The notes: generated by a model from the sequence alone, not told the origin. DNA of 64,000 bases from Hyphomicrobiales bacterium (GCA_013911885.1 JACESI010000002.1:353307-417306); one strand, 5' to 3'; counted from the first letter of the stretch, positions 34,527 through 42,453 are shown. Translations and numbers: made by a program.

Positions 34527-34745
34527 TCAATTCATTGGTTGCACCTGCCCCAAATCTCCAGCCGGCCAGCGCATCCCTAAAGGCGTATAATCAACCAGAG
34601 AAGTGTCCGCACCATGAAAAGAGATGACTTTTTGGCCATCAGCTAGCGTGTAAGCGGAAGCGCCGAAACCAAAATCCTTACCGGTAGAGATCCACTGGAT
34701 AAACGCGTTTCTTTTCCAATTTGGGAATTTATTTCTGCTGTTCAC
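34527..34745 (-). pseudogene. Short ORF, probable gene fragment
   Basis: A 72-codon frame. The middle (GASAYTLADGQKVISFHGAD) weakly resembles the nucleophile-preceding region of class-3 lipase/RTX-lipase proteins, but there is no signal peptide, no catalytic GxSxG and no clear ribosome site. It sits in a 482-nt gap that otherwise has only the frameshifted small ORF. Either a remnant or a spurious ORF. Confidence 0.3.
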
Positions 34746-34767
34746 AACTTTGTCTCATGCAAGTCAT

Positions 34768-34949
34768 TCAAAGCTCTAACATTTCCTCTCGAATACGCGT
34801 CGAAAGCAAGTCAAGTGGTCCGGCGATCGCGAATACCAGCGCGGCGCTTGCCACCATCATCAGGATGAGCGTGAGCCGCAGCGACCAGCGGCCGGTTTTT
34901 TTGCCAGACGGTCGGGGTGGTTTTCAAGGCGGGATGCATCCTCGCCCAC
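34768..34949 (-). CDS. Small single-span membrane protein interrupted at an A7 run (candidate -1 frameshift)
   Basis: A GTG start lies 2 nt after the mxaD stop and opens a frame that reads GEDASRLENHPDRLAKK and then runs into a stop after 29 codons. The zero frame reads GCA AAA AAA, which is a slippery heptamer A_AAA_AAA (plus-strand T7 at 34896-34902). A -1 slip there continues as TGRWSLRLTLILMMVASAAL into one membrane helix and a short tail ending REEMLEL. The joined product is 60 aa: an acidic head, basic residues, one helix. It may be a programmed shift, a one-base deletion or a sequencing error in the homopolymer. Confidence 0.45.
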
Positions 34950-34951
34950 CG

Positions 34952-35506
34952 CTAGTTCATACTTTCGAGCGTCTGCTTGAGATGCCCGAGACCTGCCTGA
35001 TAGACGGCGGTGACGGCTGCAATCGCCGCATCATTGTTGAGGTTTTCCGGTGGATCGTTGTTGGGATAGCCGCGATAGAACGCACCGCGCCACTCCACGA
35101 GGCTCGCACCATTGTCAGCCGGTTTCACACTGATCTGGGAGGAGTAATTCGTCACCGGCAGCACAGAGACATCGACTGCGGTGATCCGGTAGGCATAGCG
35201 CATCTCGCTTTCCTCGTATCTTGCGAGTTGCTCGTTGATGATACCACCGCCCTTGAGCGTGAGAATACGTGTTGCATCGACGGCATTGCCACCCTCGCCC
35301 TCGGATTTTTCGACCGCCGGATGCCAGGTTATATCGTTGAAATTACGAATCCGCTCCCAGACCTTTGTCGGCGCGGCATTGATGACGACGGTCTCGCTTA
35401 CCTTTTTCCGCTCAGGACCATGGGCCGCCGCAGGAAGTGCGAGAGCGGGGATAAGCACTGCTGTGAGCAATGCGCTCCTGACGATCCTGCGTTTGGTAAT
35501 CTGCAT
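34952..35506 (-). CDS. mxaD: MxaD-like SRPBCC periplasmic protein
   Basis: 184 aa with a signal peptide (SALLTAVLIPALALPAAAHG) and an SRPBCC/START-like fold. The segment VVINAAPTKVWERIRNFND is the first strand-helix of this fold, and YYRGYPNNDPPENLNNDAA resembles MxaD proteins. MxaD supports electron flow from methanol dehydrogenase to cytochrome cL in Methylobacterium. I choose the ATG with GGAGGAAGAAG upstream. It sits in the pqq-linked minus-strand run. Confidence 0.78.
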   Translation of the reverse strand: MQITKRRIVRSALLTAVLIPALALPAAAHGPERKKVSETVVINAAPTKVWERIRNFNDITWHPAVEKSEGEGGNAVDATRILTLKGGGIINEQLARYEESEMRYAYRITAVDVSVLPVTNYSSQISVKPADNGASLVEWRGAFYRGYPNNDPPENLNNDAAIAAVTAVYQAGLGHLKQTLESMN

Positions 35507-35536
35507 GGCTTCTTCCTCCATTTGGGTTTCAGCATC

Positions 35537-36037
35537 TTATCCTTTTGCTGGCAAAAGTCCTTCCGGTGCTTCGATGAATTCAATGTGATCGCTGTCGTCG
35601 AGTGGCGTGTTCTCGTCTGTGGTCAATCGCGACCCCGCGCCCGCGTGGTTGTTCACAATGATCGGCAAACCGCGTCGCATCTTTGCCCCCGCCTGTTCGC
35701 CTTTTTGGTGCAGGCTCACAGAATAGGGAATTTGATAAGCCCGCGGTCTGAGCTCGCCAGTTCCCTGATCGAGATTACGGCCCCAGAGATAGATCCGTCG
35801 CGGCTCCTCGATCTGGATGCCCAGAAGATAGAGTCGCGATGGCAGAACGGATGCTGATGCGGGCCAGCCGAGCAGCCCGGGATAGGACGTGTATGTCACG
35901 GCACATAGAAACAGCGCAACAGAGGTCGCGAGAGCCTTTGTCAGCGGCGGCAGGCGCGATGTCAGATGCAGACTGATCAGCAATACCATAACACCGATAA
36001 AGCCGATCGTCAGACCTCCCAAACCCCAATTGAGCAT
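35537..36037 (-). CDS. Membrane-anchored protein of unknown function
   Basis: 166 aa. Two hydrophobic segments (about residues 8-26 and 33-50) precede a soluble part with LGWPASASVLPSRLYLLGIQ, IYLWGRNLD and PRAYQIPYSVSLHQKGEQAG. The pattern WP-S, LP-R-LL, IYLW and PRAY-LPY looks like a conserved uncharacterised family, but I cannot name it. It lies between the ExbD-like gene and mxaD. Confidence 0.65.
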   Translation of the reverse strand: MLNWGLGGLTIGFIGVMVLLISLHLTSRLPPLTKALATSVALFLCAVTYTSYPGLLGWPASASVLPSRLYLLGIQIEEPRRIYLWGRNLDQGTGELRPRAYQIPYSVSLHQKGEQAGAKMRRGLPIIVNNHAGAGSRLTTDENTPLDDSDHIEFIEAPEGLLPAKG

Positions 36038-36056
36038 TGCAAACTCTCCGCGTTCA

Positions 36057-36671
36057 TCAAAATCGCACCAGTTTCTTTTGAAGATGATTGATATTCATGA
36101 CCGTGCCGCTGCGCAGGATCGTGAAGCGCAGGGCGGTCTTTTCAACACCGCGCGCTTCCAGCGTGGTCTTGCCGTAATATTCGACTTCATAGACCGGGTT
36201 GACGCGGGAGACGCGGACCTGAACCTCCACCGGCTGCTTCGTCTCGCTCTCGAAATAGTGGAGATTGACAGTATATTCCCCCGGCACGAGACCGCGCAGG
36301 GTCACGATCTCCTGATTGAGCGGATTTGCGATCTTCTCACCTTCCACGGTGATGGTGTCATTCAGCATGCCCCGGTCGTCGCGATCAAGATGGACAAGAC
36401 CCTGATTGCGGTCGCGGTACCAGGTAATCCGGCCCTGCGGGTCTTCAATCCAGGTGTCGACATCGTCCGGGCTGTTGTCAGCCCATGTAACGGTGATGAT
36501 ATATTGGGCATCGAGTTTCACGTCAGCTGTCTTTTTCTCCGGATTGAGGAAGAGGATCGCGACGAAAAACAGAAGCAAAAAGCCGATCAGCGTGTTGAAC
36601 AAAAGATCGGTAAAAGGGTCGGCGCCATCGGATCGGCGGCGCTGTCTCCTGTGGCCGACCCCAATGGTCAT
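36057..36671 (-). CDS. ExbD/MotB-like stator subunit with a YfaP/DUF2135-like periplasmic domain
   Basis: 204 aa. A basic N-tail leads into one membrane helix ADPFTDLLFNTLIGFLLLFF. Its Asp (residue 21) sits where ExbD/TolR carry the proton-binding Asp. The periplasmic part is not ExbD-like. It has IITVTWADNSPDDVDTWIED, then QGLVHLDRDDRG and GEYTVNLHYFE, resembling DUF2135/YfaP beta-sandwich domains. The start overlaps the stop of the ExbB-like gene (ATGA), so the two subunits are coupled. Function unknown; a proton-motive-force-driven periplasmic machine is inferred. Confidence 0.7.
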   Translation of the reverse strand: MTIGVGHRRQRRRSDGADPFTDLLFNTLIGFLLLFFVAILFLNPEKKTADVKLDAQYIITVTWADNSPDDVDTWIEDPQGRITWYRDRNQGLVHLDRDDRGMLNDTITVEGEKIANPLNQEIVTLRGLVPGEYTVNLHYFESETKQPVEVQVRVSRVNPVYEVEYYGKTTLEARGVEKTALRFTILRSGTVMNINHLQKKLVRF

Positions 36672-37444
36672 GATTGTCTTTTGCCCGAAAGACGGGCACC
36701 GGGATTGCCCAGAACCTCAGCTTTCAGAACCTCGGCCTTCAGCCGGATCAGGAGTGCGATCAGTTGTTCCGTGGCACGCGAAAGGATCATGTGCTGCGCG
36801 CCCAGAAGCGATGCGCAGATAAGACCCGCAAGCGTGGTGTAAAGCGCGATCCCCATGCCGCCGCTCATGGCAATCAGAAGGATCTGAATATTGTCGCCGG
36901 TCGGTGCAGGCCCGTCGGACAAAGCACTGAGGACGATGACAAAGCCGATAATGGTGCCGATTAGCCCAAGACGGGTCAGAATGTCGACAAGATACCAGCC
37001 GGTTTCCCCTGGATTGCGAAGACAGTCGGCCAGAACGTCAAGAACCAGCGCCCCCTCCCGGGCGGCGCCATCGGCCGCATGACCGCGGCGCAAGCGCTCG
37101 AGATCAGCAATATAGTGCGCGACGATTTCCTGGCTGTCGCGAAGCCGTGCTCGTCTTTCGGGAGTGCGGACCAGCCTATGGATCGCCTCGCCGGAGCGGG
37201 ACGAAATTTCCGCTTTGGCCTTCTCGATACGCATATCCATGAGAAAAATGTTCCATGCGGCATGGAGACTGGCAATCAGGAACGCGAGCATGATGACAGG
37301 CGAGATATAGCTTTTGTCGGTCGCCAGCATCAGGGCGAGATAGCCCCGGTCATGGGCGATATAAAGTGCCAGAAGGATAAGGCAGGCAAGCAACCACCAA
37401 CCCTGAACGGCGTGGTAGCGATCGTTTTCACCGGTCTCAATCAA
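36668..37444 (-). CDS. MotA/TolQ/ExbB-type proton channel protein
   Basis: 258 aa with four predicted membrane segments: WWLLACLILLALYIA, VIMLAFLIASLHAAW, LTRLGLIGTIIGFVIVLSAL, and GGMGIALYTTLAGLICASLL. The last two are the hallmark pore helices of the family. I choose a TTG start that overlaps the stop of the Sel1 gene (TTGA) and has AAAGGGG upstream. The frame is open 35 more codons, which would overlap that gene by 109 nt. It is coupled to the ExbD-like gene. Confidence 0.75.
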   Translation of the reverse strand: MIETGENDRYHAVQGWWLLACLILLALYIAHDRGYLALMLATDKSYISPVIMLAFLIASLHAAWNIFLMDMRIEKAKAEISSRSGEAIHRLVRTPERRARLRDSQEIVAHYIADLERLRRGHAADGAAREGALVLDVLADCLRNPGETGWYLVDILTRLGLIGTIIGFVIVLSALSDGPAPTGDNIQILLIAMSGGMGIALYTTLAGLICASLLGAQHMILSRATEQLIALLIRLKAEVLKAEVLGNPGARLSGKRQS

Positions 37445-37965
37445 AGCCCGCCCCTTTCCGCGGAGGGGATCAGATCGTCGAGATCCTTGTAGATTTCCAG
37501 TGAACGCTGCATCTGAAGTGGCCCCAGAATCATGCCGCCTGCGATCCATTTCATGTAGCTCTCGGCAATCTCGCTCTTGTTGAGCCGGGCCTGCCGGAAC
37601 CAGCCGAATGCGCGCAGTTCATCGCGCTTAACGCCATACCCCATCTGATACTGGCGGGCGATGTTGACCTGTGCGTCCGCGTTTTTCTGAAACGCCGCAG
37701 CAAGAAACCACTTGCTGGAAAGGACATAGTCACGCGGCACGCCAAGGCCGAGATAATAAAGCGAGCCGAGGGCATTTTGCGCAATCGGATCGCCTTCCCT
37801 GGCGCGCATGCCATAGAGTTGCGCCGCGCGCTGATAGTCGCCCTTTTCCATGGCGGACTGGGCATCCCCCGGCACGCCAGAGGCGAAAAACACCGTCAGG
37901 ACGAGCGTCGTCAGAACACCGATCAAGACCGCGGGACGCCATTTTTTCAGGTTGTTGCCCTGCAT
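37441..37965 (-). CDS. Sel1-repeat (TPR-like) exported or anchored protein
   Basis: 174 aa. An N-terminal hydrophobic segment (about residues 11-29) is followed by Sel1-like helical repeats: YQRAAQLYGMRAREGDPIAQ, NALGSLYYLGLGVPRDY and QVNIARQYQMGYGVKRDELR. Such solenoids bind proteins or peptidoglycan-related enzymes. It overlaps the ExbB-like gene by 4 nt and lies 11 nt after the pentapeptide-repeat gene. Confidence 0.75.
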   Translation of the reverse strand: MQGNNLKKWRPAVLIGVLTTLVLTVFFASGVPGDAQSAMEKGDYQRAAQLYGMRAREGDPIAQNALGSLYYLGLGVPRDYVLSSKWFLAAAFQKNADAQVNIARQYQMGYGVKRDELRAFGWFRQARLNKSEIAESYMKWIAGGMILGPLQMQRSLEIYKDLDDLIPSAERGGL

Positions 37966-37976
37966 CGGCGCTCACC

Positions 37977-38777
37977 TCAGGACCGCAGAGCGCGGTCGAG
38001 ATTGACCGCTTTGTCGAGGCTTGATGATTCAGCACCGATAACGTCCTTGAGGATTGTCGAGGTGACGTCGGTTCTGTTGAATTTCGCGCCGTTGAGGTTG
38101 CTGCCGGTAAGATCAGCGCCGCCGAGTGTTGCCGATGAAAGGTCGCCGTTCTCAAGATTGGTCCGGATCAGTTTCGCAAACTCGAAATCGACATGGGAAA
38201 GGCGCGCATTGGAAAGATTTGCCCCGGTCAGATCCGCCGAGCGGAGTACGCCGCGCATCAGGCCCATGGACTGGTTCTGCATATCCGCGCCGAGATCAGC
38301 GTCAGAAAGGTTCGCGCCGGTGAGGTTGCCATAGCTCAGATCGCTTGCGAGCCGGGCACCGGAAAGATCGGCATCGACGAGAACAGCGCGGATCATCTGG
38401 GCCTGAAACGCATGGACACCGCGAAGGCTTGCCCCGGTCAGGTCGGCCTTCAGCATCCATGCCTGATCGAGGATTGCCCCGTCCAGTGTCGCATTCCGCA
38501 GATTGGTGTTGTTGAGCCGTGCCGCGCGGAAAATGGCACCGGTGAAATCGAGATTGGAAAGGTCAAGGCCGGAAAGACGCTTGCCGCTCAAATCGACAGG
38601 GGCAGCAGGACTGGCCCGCCCCAGAATTGCCACGACCTCCTCGCGGGTCAATTCGGCCTCTGTCATATCGGGTGTCGTCAGATCGAGATTGTCGAGGATG
38701 CCCTGCGCGTGCGCGGAAAAAAACTGAAGATGAACGAGAACAAGCGCCGCCGATAAAACCCTGAACACCCGATACAT
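37977..38777 (-). CDS. Exported pentapeptide-repeat protein
   Basis: 266 aa from the ATG with GGAGGATCGG upstream. A signal peptide ends near FFSAHAQG. The mature chain is mostly A(D/N)LxG-type repeats (ADLTGASLRG, ADLSGARLAS, GNLTGANLSD, SADLTGANLSNARLSH, GGADLTGSNLNG), giving a right-handed quadrilateral beta-helix of about nine coils. Most pentapeptide proteins are cytoplasmic, so export is notable. It starts 54 nt downstream of pqqE and is probably co-transcribed. Confidence 0.8.
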   Translation of the reverse strand: MYRVFRVLSAALVLVHLQFFSAHAQGILDNLDLTTPDMTEAELTREEVVAILGRASPAAPVDLSGKRLSGLDLSNLDFTGAIFRAARLNNTNLRNATLDGAILDQAWMLKADLTGASLRGVHAFQAQMIRAVLVDADLSGARLASDLSYGNLTGANLSDADLGADMQNQSMGLMRGVLRSADLTGANLSNARLSHVDFEFAKLIRTNLENGDLSSATLGGADLTGSNLNGAKFNRTDVTSTILKDVIGAESSSLDKAVNLDRALRS

Positions 38778-38830
38778 CCGATCCTCCAATCATCCGCCGG
38801 TCTCGGTCACATTCGCGTTCTAAGATTGTG

Positions 38831-39940
38831 TCAGGAAATTCTGCGATAGACAAATTCTGTTTGCGGCCTGCCAATACTCTCGGCGGCGAGCTCAGCCATT
38901 TTCGCGTGATGCGCCGACAGGATGCAGGCCGGGTCCGTGGCTGCGGCATTGCCGGTAAGGGCGAAAGCCTGACAACGGCAACCACCGAAATCGAGTTCCT
39001 TTCGCGGGCAGGACTGGCATGGCTCCGGCATCCAGGCGGTGCCGCGATAGGCGTTGAAGGCTGATGAACCAGTCCAGATTTCTGCAAGCGATTTCTCCGT
39101 CACAAAATCGAATTCGAGATGGGGAATGGTCTCAGACGCGTGGCAGGGCAGAACCTTCCCCTCCGGCGTGATGACCAGGGCATCCGCGCCCCATCCGCCC
39201 ATGCAGGGTTTCGGATAATCGGCGTAATAATCGGGCGTCACGAAATCAATCGTCAGCACGCCGCGCAGGGCTTCGCGTGCCCTTGTAACGGTCTCGACCT
39301 GGCGCTCAACCGCATCGCGGTCCGGCATCAGCATCGAACGGTTGATATAGGCCCAGCCGTAATATTGCACATTCGCGATTTCGAGCCTGTCGGCATCGAG
39401 TTCGAGGGCGAGATCAATGAACGCGTCGACCTGTGCGATATTATGGCGGTGGATCGGAGCGTTGATCGTGAGCGGTATCCCGAGGCGGCGCATGGTGCGA
39501 GCCGTTTCGCATTTCTTTTCAAAGCCACCTTTGAAATTGCCGATGAGCTCGGTTACCCGCGCATCTGCGCCCTGGATCGACACCTGAACATGATCAAGCC
39601 CGGCAGCGACCAGCCCTTCAAGCCCGGCAGCATCAAGCGACACCCCGGCCGTGATCAGATTGGTGTAGATTCCACGCGCATTCAATGTACGGATGATCTG
39701 TGGCAGATCGCGGCGCAATGTCGGCTCACCGCCGGACAGATGCACCTGAAGCACGCCCAGATCCGCCGCCTCTTCGAAGACGCGCTGCCAGGTTGCGGTA
39801 TCAAGCTCCGTGCTGGCTTTCAGCAGTTTCTGCGGATTGGAACAGTAGGGGCATTGCAGCGGGCAGCGATGGGTGAGTTCCGCCAGCATGCCAAGGGGAA
39901 GTCCGATCGCGGGCGTCGGTGATCCTTTGGCCGCGTTCAT
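38831..39940 (-). CDS. pqqE: PQQ biosynthesis radical SAM protein PqqE
   Basis: Forms the Glu-Tyr C-C crosslink in PqqA; 369 aa. The radical SAM motif is CPLQCPYC (about residues 26-33), followed by LSGGEPTLR. The C-terminal SPASM cysteines are in KPCMGGWG, LPCHASE, PCQSCPRKELDFGGCRCQAF and PACILS. The start overlaps the pqqD stop (ATGA). Confidence 0.97.
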   Translation of the reverse strand: MNAAKGSPTPAIGLPLGMLAELTHRCPLQCPYCSNPQKLLKASTELDTATWQRVFEEAADLGVLQVHLSGGEPTLRRDLPQIIRTLNARGIYTNLITAGVSLDAAGLEGLVAAGLDHVQVSIQGADARVTELIGNFKGGFEKKCETARTMRRLGIPLTINAPIHRHNIAQVDAFIDLALELDADRLEIANVQYYGWAYINRSMLMPDRDAVERQVETVTRAREALRGVLTIDFVTPDYYADYPKPCMGGWGADALVITPEGKVLPCHASETIPHLEFDFVTEKSLAEIWTGSSAFNAYRGTAWMPEPCQSCPRKELDFGGCRCQAFALTGNAAATDPACILSAHHAKMAELAAESIGRPQTEFVYRRIS

Positions 39941-40269
39941 GGCTGCTCCGCCTCTCGGATCAGGCGCTCGTCCGCCCAGGTCTGCAAAAATTCAACCACA
40001 TCGGCGGCCACCGCCGCACGCGGAGCGCCATAGTCGCGGGCGAGATCGTCGATGATGCAGGCGACATTTCGCGCACCATCGAGCTTCTGAAGGATGGCGA
40101 TGCTCGTCTCATCCGGCCAATAGACATGTTCCGGTGCCAGAACGACCCACACCTTGCGCAGGCTGTCCTGTCGGAAATAGACATAGGGTTGCAGCGTCGG
40201 CTTCAACGCATCGGTGATGATGAGCCGCCTTCGCGTGGTCCGAAACGGGGCGTGATCCGCAGTCGCCAT
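39937..40269 (-). CDS. pqqD: PQQ biosynthesis peptide chaperone PqqD
   Basis: RiPP recognition element that presents PqqA to PqqE; 110 aa. The winged-helix core has VLLAPE-like VVLAPEHVYWPDETSIAIL and a helix DVVEFLQTWADERLI. The frame is open about 60 codons upstream into pqqC, but the family begins at the ATG giving MATADHAPFRTTRRR. It starts 4 nt after pqqC. Confidence 0.94.
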   Translation of the reverse strand: MATADHAPFRTTRRRLIITDALKPTLQPYVYFRQDSLRKVWVVLAPEHVYWPDETSIAILQKLDGARNVACIIDDLARDYGAPRAAVAADVVEFLQTWADERLIREAEQP

Positions 40270-40273
40270 GGTT

Positions 40274-41041
40274 TCAGCCCATCTCCGGCACGAAAGCACC
40301 CGGCGGAATGTGGCCGGGTTCGACATAAGCATGATAGAGCGCATCAAGCATTGCCCAGAGCATGTCGCATTTCGCGATGAGGGCGTCGATTGCCTCGCTC
40401 TGGCTCTCGGCGCTTGTCGCCCATTGCTTGACCAGTTCCAGCGTATAATCAGCGTCACGCGGCGCTTGTTTCAGGCGCGGTGTGAAATAGGCAAGCGTAT
40501 CCTCGTTGATGTAATCATAACGCGAAAGCATGGCCGGAACGCGCTCGCCGATTGCGAGCGGCGAGAAAAGCTCGGTGAGTGACGAGGCGACAGCAACGAG
40601 AAGCGAATGATCGGAGACGAGGTTAACATAGGAGCCGACCGCAAAGCGCGTCGCGGGCAGCGCCCTGTCGCGGCATTTGACCATGGCCGGCTCCAGGCCA
40701 ACCCCCTCGGCGAGCTTCAACCAGCGCGCGATGCCGCCCGGATTTGCAGGATTATCCTCTTCACCATCATGATCAATGATGCGTTTGCGCCATTCACGGC
40801 GGAATTCCGGGTCATCCGAACGGGAGAGAATGATCGCGTCTTTTTTCGGAATGATCGACTGATAACAATAGCGGTTGAGCGCCCATGCCTGCATTTGCGG
40901 CTTGGTCAGCTTGCCGGCATTCATCAGCTTATGAAACGGATGGTGAATATGGTAGCGCTCGCTCAGCACATCGCGCAGTGCCGCTTCAAGAGCATCTGGG
41001 CTCAATGCCTTTTTAAGATATGTATGGCGTTGCAGGCTCAT
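40274..41041 (-). CDS. pqqC: Pyrroloquinoline-quinone synthase PqqC
   Basis: Cofactor-less oxidase that closes the last PQQ ring; 255 aa, all-helical. Conserved segments are RYHIHHPFHKLMNAGKL, ALNRYCYQSIIPKKDAIIL and RIIDHDGEE. The start overlaps the pqqB stop by 4 nt. Confidence 0.97.
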   Translation of the reverse strand: MSLQRHTYLKKALSPDALEAALRDVLSERYHIHHPFHKLMNAGKLTKPQMQAWALNRYCYQSIIPKKDAIILSRSDDPEFRREWRKRIIDHDGEEDNPANPGGIARWLKLAEGVGLEPAMVKCRDRALPATRFAVGSYVNLVSDHSLLVAVASSLTELFSPLAIGERVPAMLSRYDYINEDTLAYFTPRLKQAPRDADYTLELVKQWATSAESQSEAIDALIAKCDMLWAMLDALYHAYVEPGHIPPGAFVPEMG

Positions 41042-41976
41042 AGTGTGATCTCCATCCCGTCAAATCCGATTTCCCAACCGCTTTCAAGCACGGAGCGTTC
41101 CGCAGCGCTGCCCTCCTCCAGGACCGGGTTGGTGTTGTTGATATGCACAAATATCCGGCGCTGAATGTCAACGGAGCGCAGTGCCGCAATCGAACCGGCC
41201 GGCCCCGCCATGTGCATATGGCCCATGCGGCTGCCTGTCTTCGTGCCGACACCCGCCTCCTGCATTTCATTGTCGGTAAAGACTGTTCCGTCAAACAGAA
41301 GACACCGACTGCCACTAAGGCGTGCACGCAGCCGATCGGTCATTGCGGCACAGCCTGGAATGTAAAAAAGGCTCTCATCCGGATTTGCCGCCGCCGTGAT
41401 GCGAAGGCCTATCGTGTCGCCGTCCTCAGTGCCAAAATTCCGGTCGGAAGCAGCGTCATTTTCCATGAACAACGCGACTTTTCCCGGAACCGCAAAGGTC
41501 TCGATCATGACGCCGATCGGCCCGCTCGGGCCTTCGAGCGCCACGGTCTCGTTGAGATTCAACAAACGGCGCTCGACATAAGCGGGATTGAGCACCCGGA
41601 AGATCGGATTTGCCTCCAGAACCTCGCTCACGCGCCTGGTCGCGTAGAGAACAAAACGCTCACTTTCGCGTAAGGACAGGAGACCCGCGATATGATCGAC
41701 ATCGGCATTGGTGAGTACAACACAGGCGATTGGCGTCGAACGCAGCTGCGCATCCGGCGCGGGGGAGAGTGCGGGGAATGCGGCAATCTGTTCGCGTATA
41801 TCTGGCGAAGCATTGAACAACGCCCATTCAGCGCCATTGGCCGAGACTGTGATGCTCGACTGGGTGCGGCGGCGAAATCCGGGCAGACCAGCCCGCGCCG
41901 CACGGCTTAGCCGCGCATTGCAGTTCCACTGGGGAAAACCGCCGCCTGCAGCAGAACCAAGCACCGCGACGCGCAT
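41038..41976 (-). CDS. pqqB: PQQ biosynthesis protein PqqB
   Basis: Metallo-beta-lactamase-fold hydroxylase of the Glu-Tyr intermediate; 312 aa. The N-terminal VLGSAAGGGFPQWNCNA and the metal-region TNADVDHIAGLLSLRESE are diagnostic, as is GSRMGHMHMAGPAGS. It lies 204 nt after pqqA with a terminator-like hairpin in between. Confidence 0.97.
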   Translation of the reverse strand: MRVAVLGSAAGGGFPQWNCNARLSRAARAGLPGFRRRTQSSITVSANGAEWALFNASPDIREQIAAFPALSPAPDAQLRSTPIACVVLTNADVDHIAGLLSLRESERFVLYATRRVSEVLEANPIFRVLNPAYVERRLLNLNETVALEGPSGPIGVMIETFAVPGKVALFMENDAASDRNFGTEDGDTIGLRITAAANPDESLFYIPGCAAMTDRLRARLSGSRCLLFDGTVFTDNEMQEAGVGTKTGSRMGHMHMAGPAGSIAALRSVDIQRRIFVHINNTNPVLEEGSAAERSVLESGWEIGFDGMEITL

Positions 41977-42100
41977 GCATCCCCCTCATTTAAACCGGAA
42001 CAGCAGGGATTTACCGTTTGCCTGGAAACCTAGGACTGGTAAAATCGGATATTCAGTAAAACCGGGCCTGCCTTGCAACAAAATTAGCGAATTTTGTCAT

Positions 42101-42138
42101 AAAAAAAGCAGGAACCAGAAGTTTGTGTCCGGCTCCTG
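42101..42138 (-). terminator. Intrinsic terminator / attenuator between pqqA and pqqB
   Basis: CAGGAGCC pairs with GGTTCCTG (8 bp, one G-U) around a 14-nt loop, then CTTTTTTT. It lies 43 nt past the pqqA stop. A smaller CCCG/CGGG hairpin with TTTTAT precedes it. Partial readthrough here would give more pqqA than pqqBCDE message. Confidence 0.75.
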
Positions 42139-42180
42139 ATTTTCGAGATAAAACCCGCTCAAAACGGGCGCAATATATTG

Positions 42181-42279
42181 CTATTTTGCTTTGCAGGAAC
42201 CAAGTTCTGCTGGCAGGTAACGAGAAATCTCGAAGCCTGCATTGACGCTTGTCATTGACGGTTTTGACCAGGTTTTCAT
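42181..42279 (-). CDS. pqqA: PQQ precursor peptide PqqA
   Basis: A 32-aa peptide that is the substrate from which PQQ is made. It starts MKTWSKPSMTS, with the conserved crosslinked pair Glu17 and Tyr21 in FEISRYLPAE. The C-terminal leftover is GSCKAK, slightly unusual in having a Cys. AGGAG lies 9 nt before the ATG. It is the first gene of pqqABCDE and has its own predicted promoter. Confidence 0.93.
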   Translation of the reverse strand: MKTWSKPSMTSVNAGFEISRYLPAELGSCKAK

Positions 42280-42369
42280 TGTCTCAATCTCCTCATGTGA
42301 TTTTAACGCATCGGGTTTGAACAGTCGGGGTTTAAACCCACACACAATTCAAACTTCATCATATGCGAT

Positions 42370-42398
42370 AGGATAGACGGGATAGATATTTCCGTCAA
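42370..42398 (-). promoter_or_regulatory. Predicted sigma-70-type promoter of pqqA
   Basis: TTGACG (-35) and TATCCT (-10) are 17 nt apart on the minus strand, 91 nt before the pqqA start. This is the best promoter match in the island. The 91-nt leader contains GGGTTTAAACCC (about 42328-42339), a 12-bp palindrome that could be an operator. Confidence 0.55.
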
Positions 42399-42453
42399 AA
42401 AGAAATTGCCCGGCTTATTTTACGCTTAATTTCAGCCGGATATGGCGGTGGCC

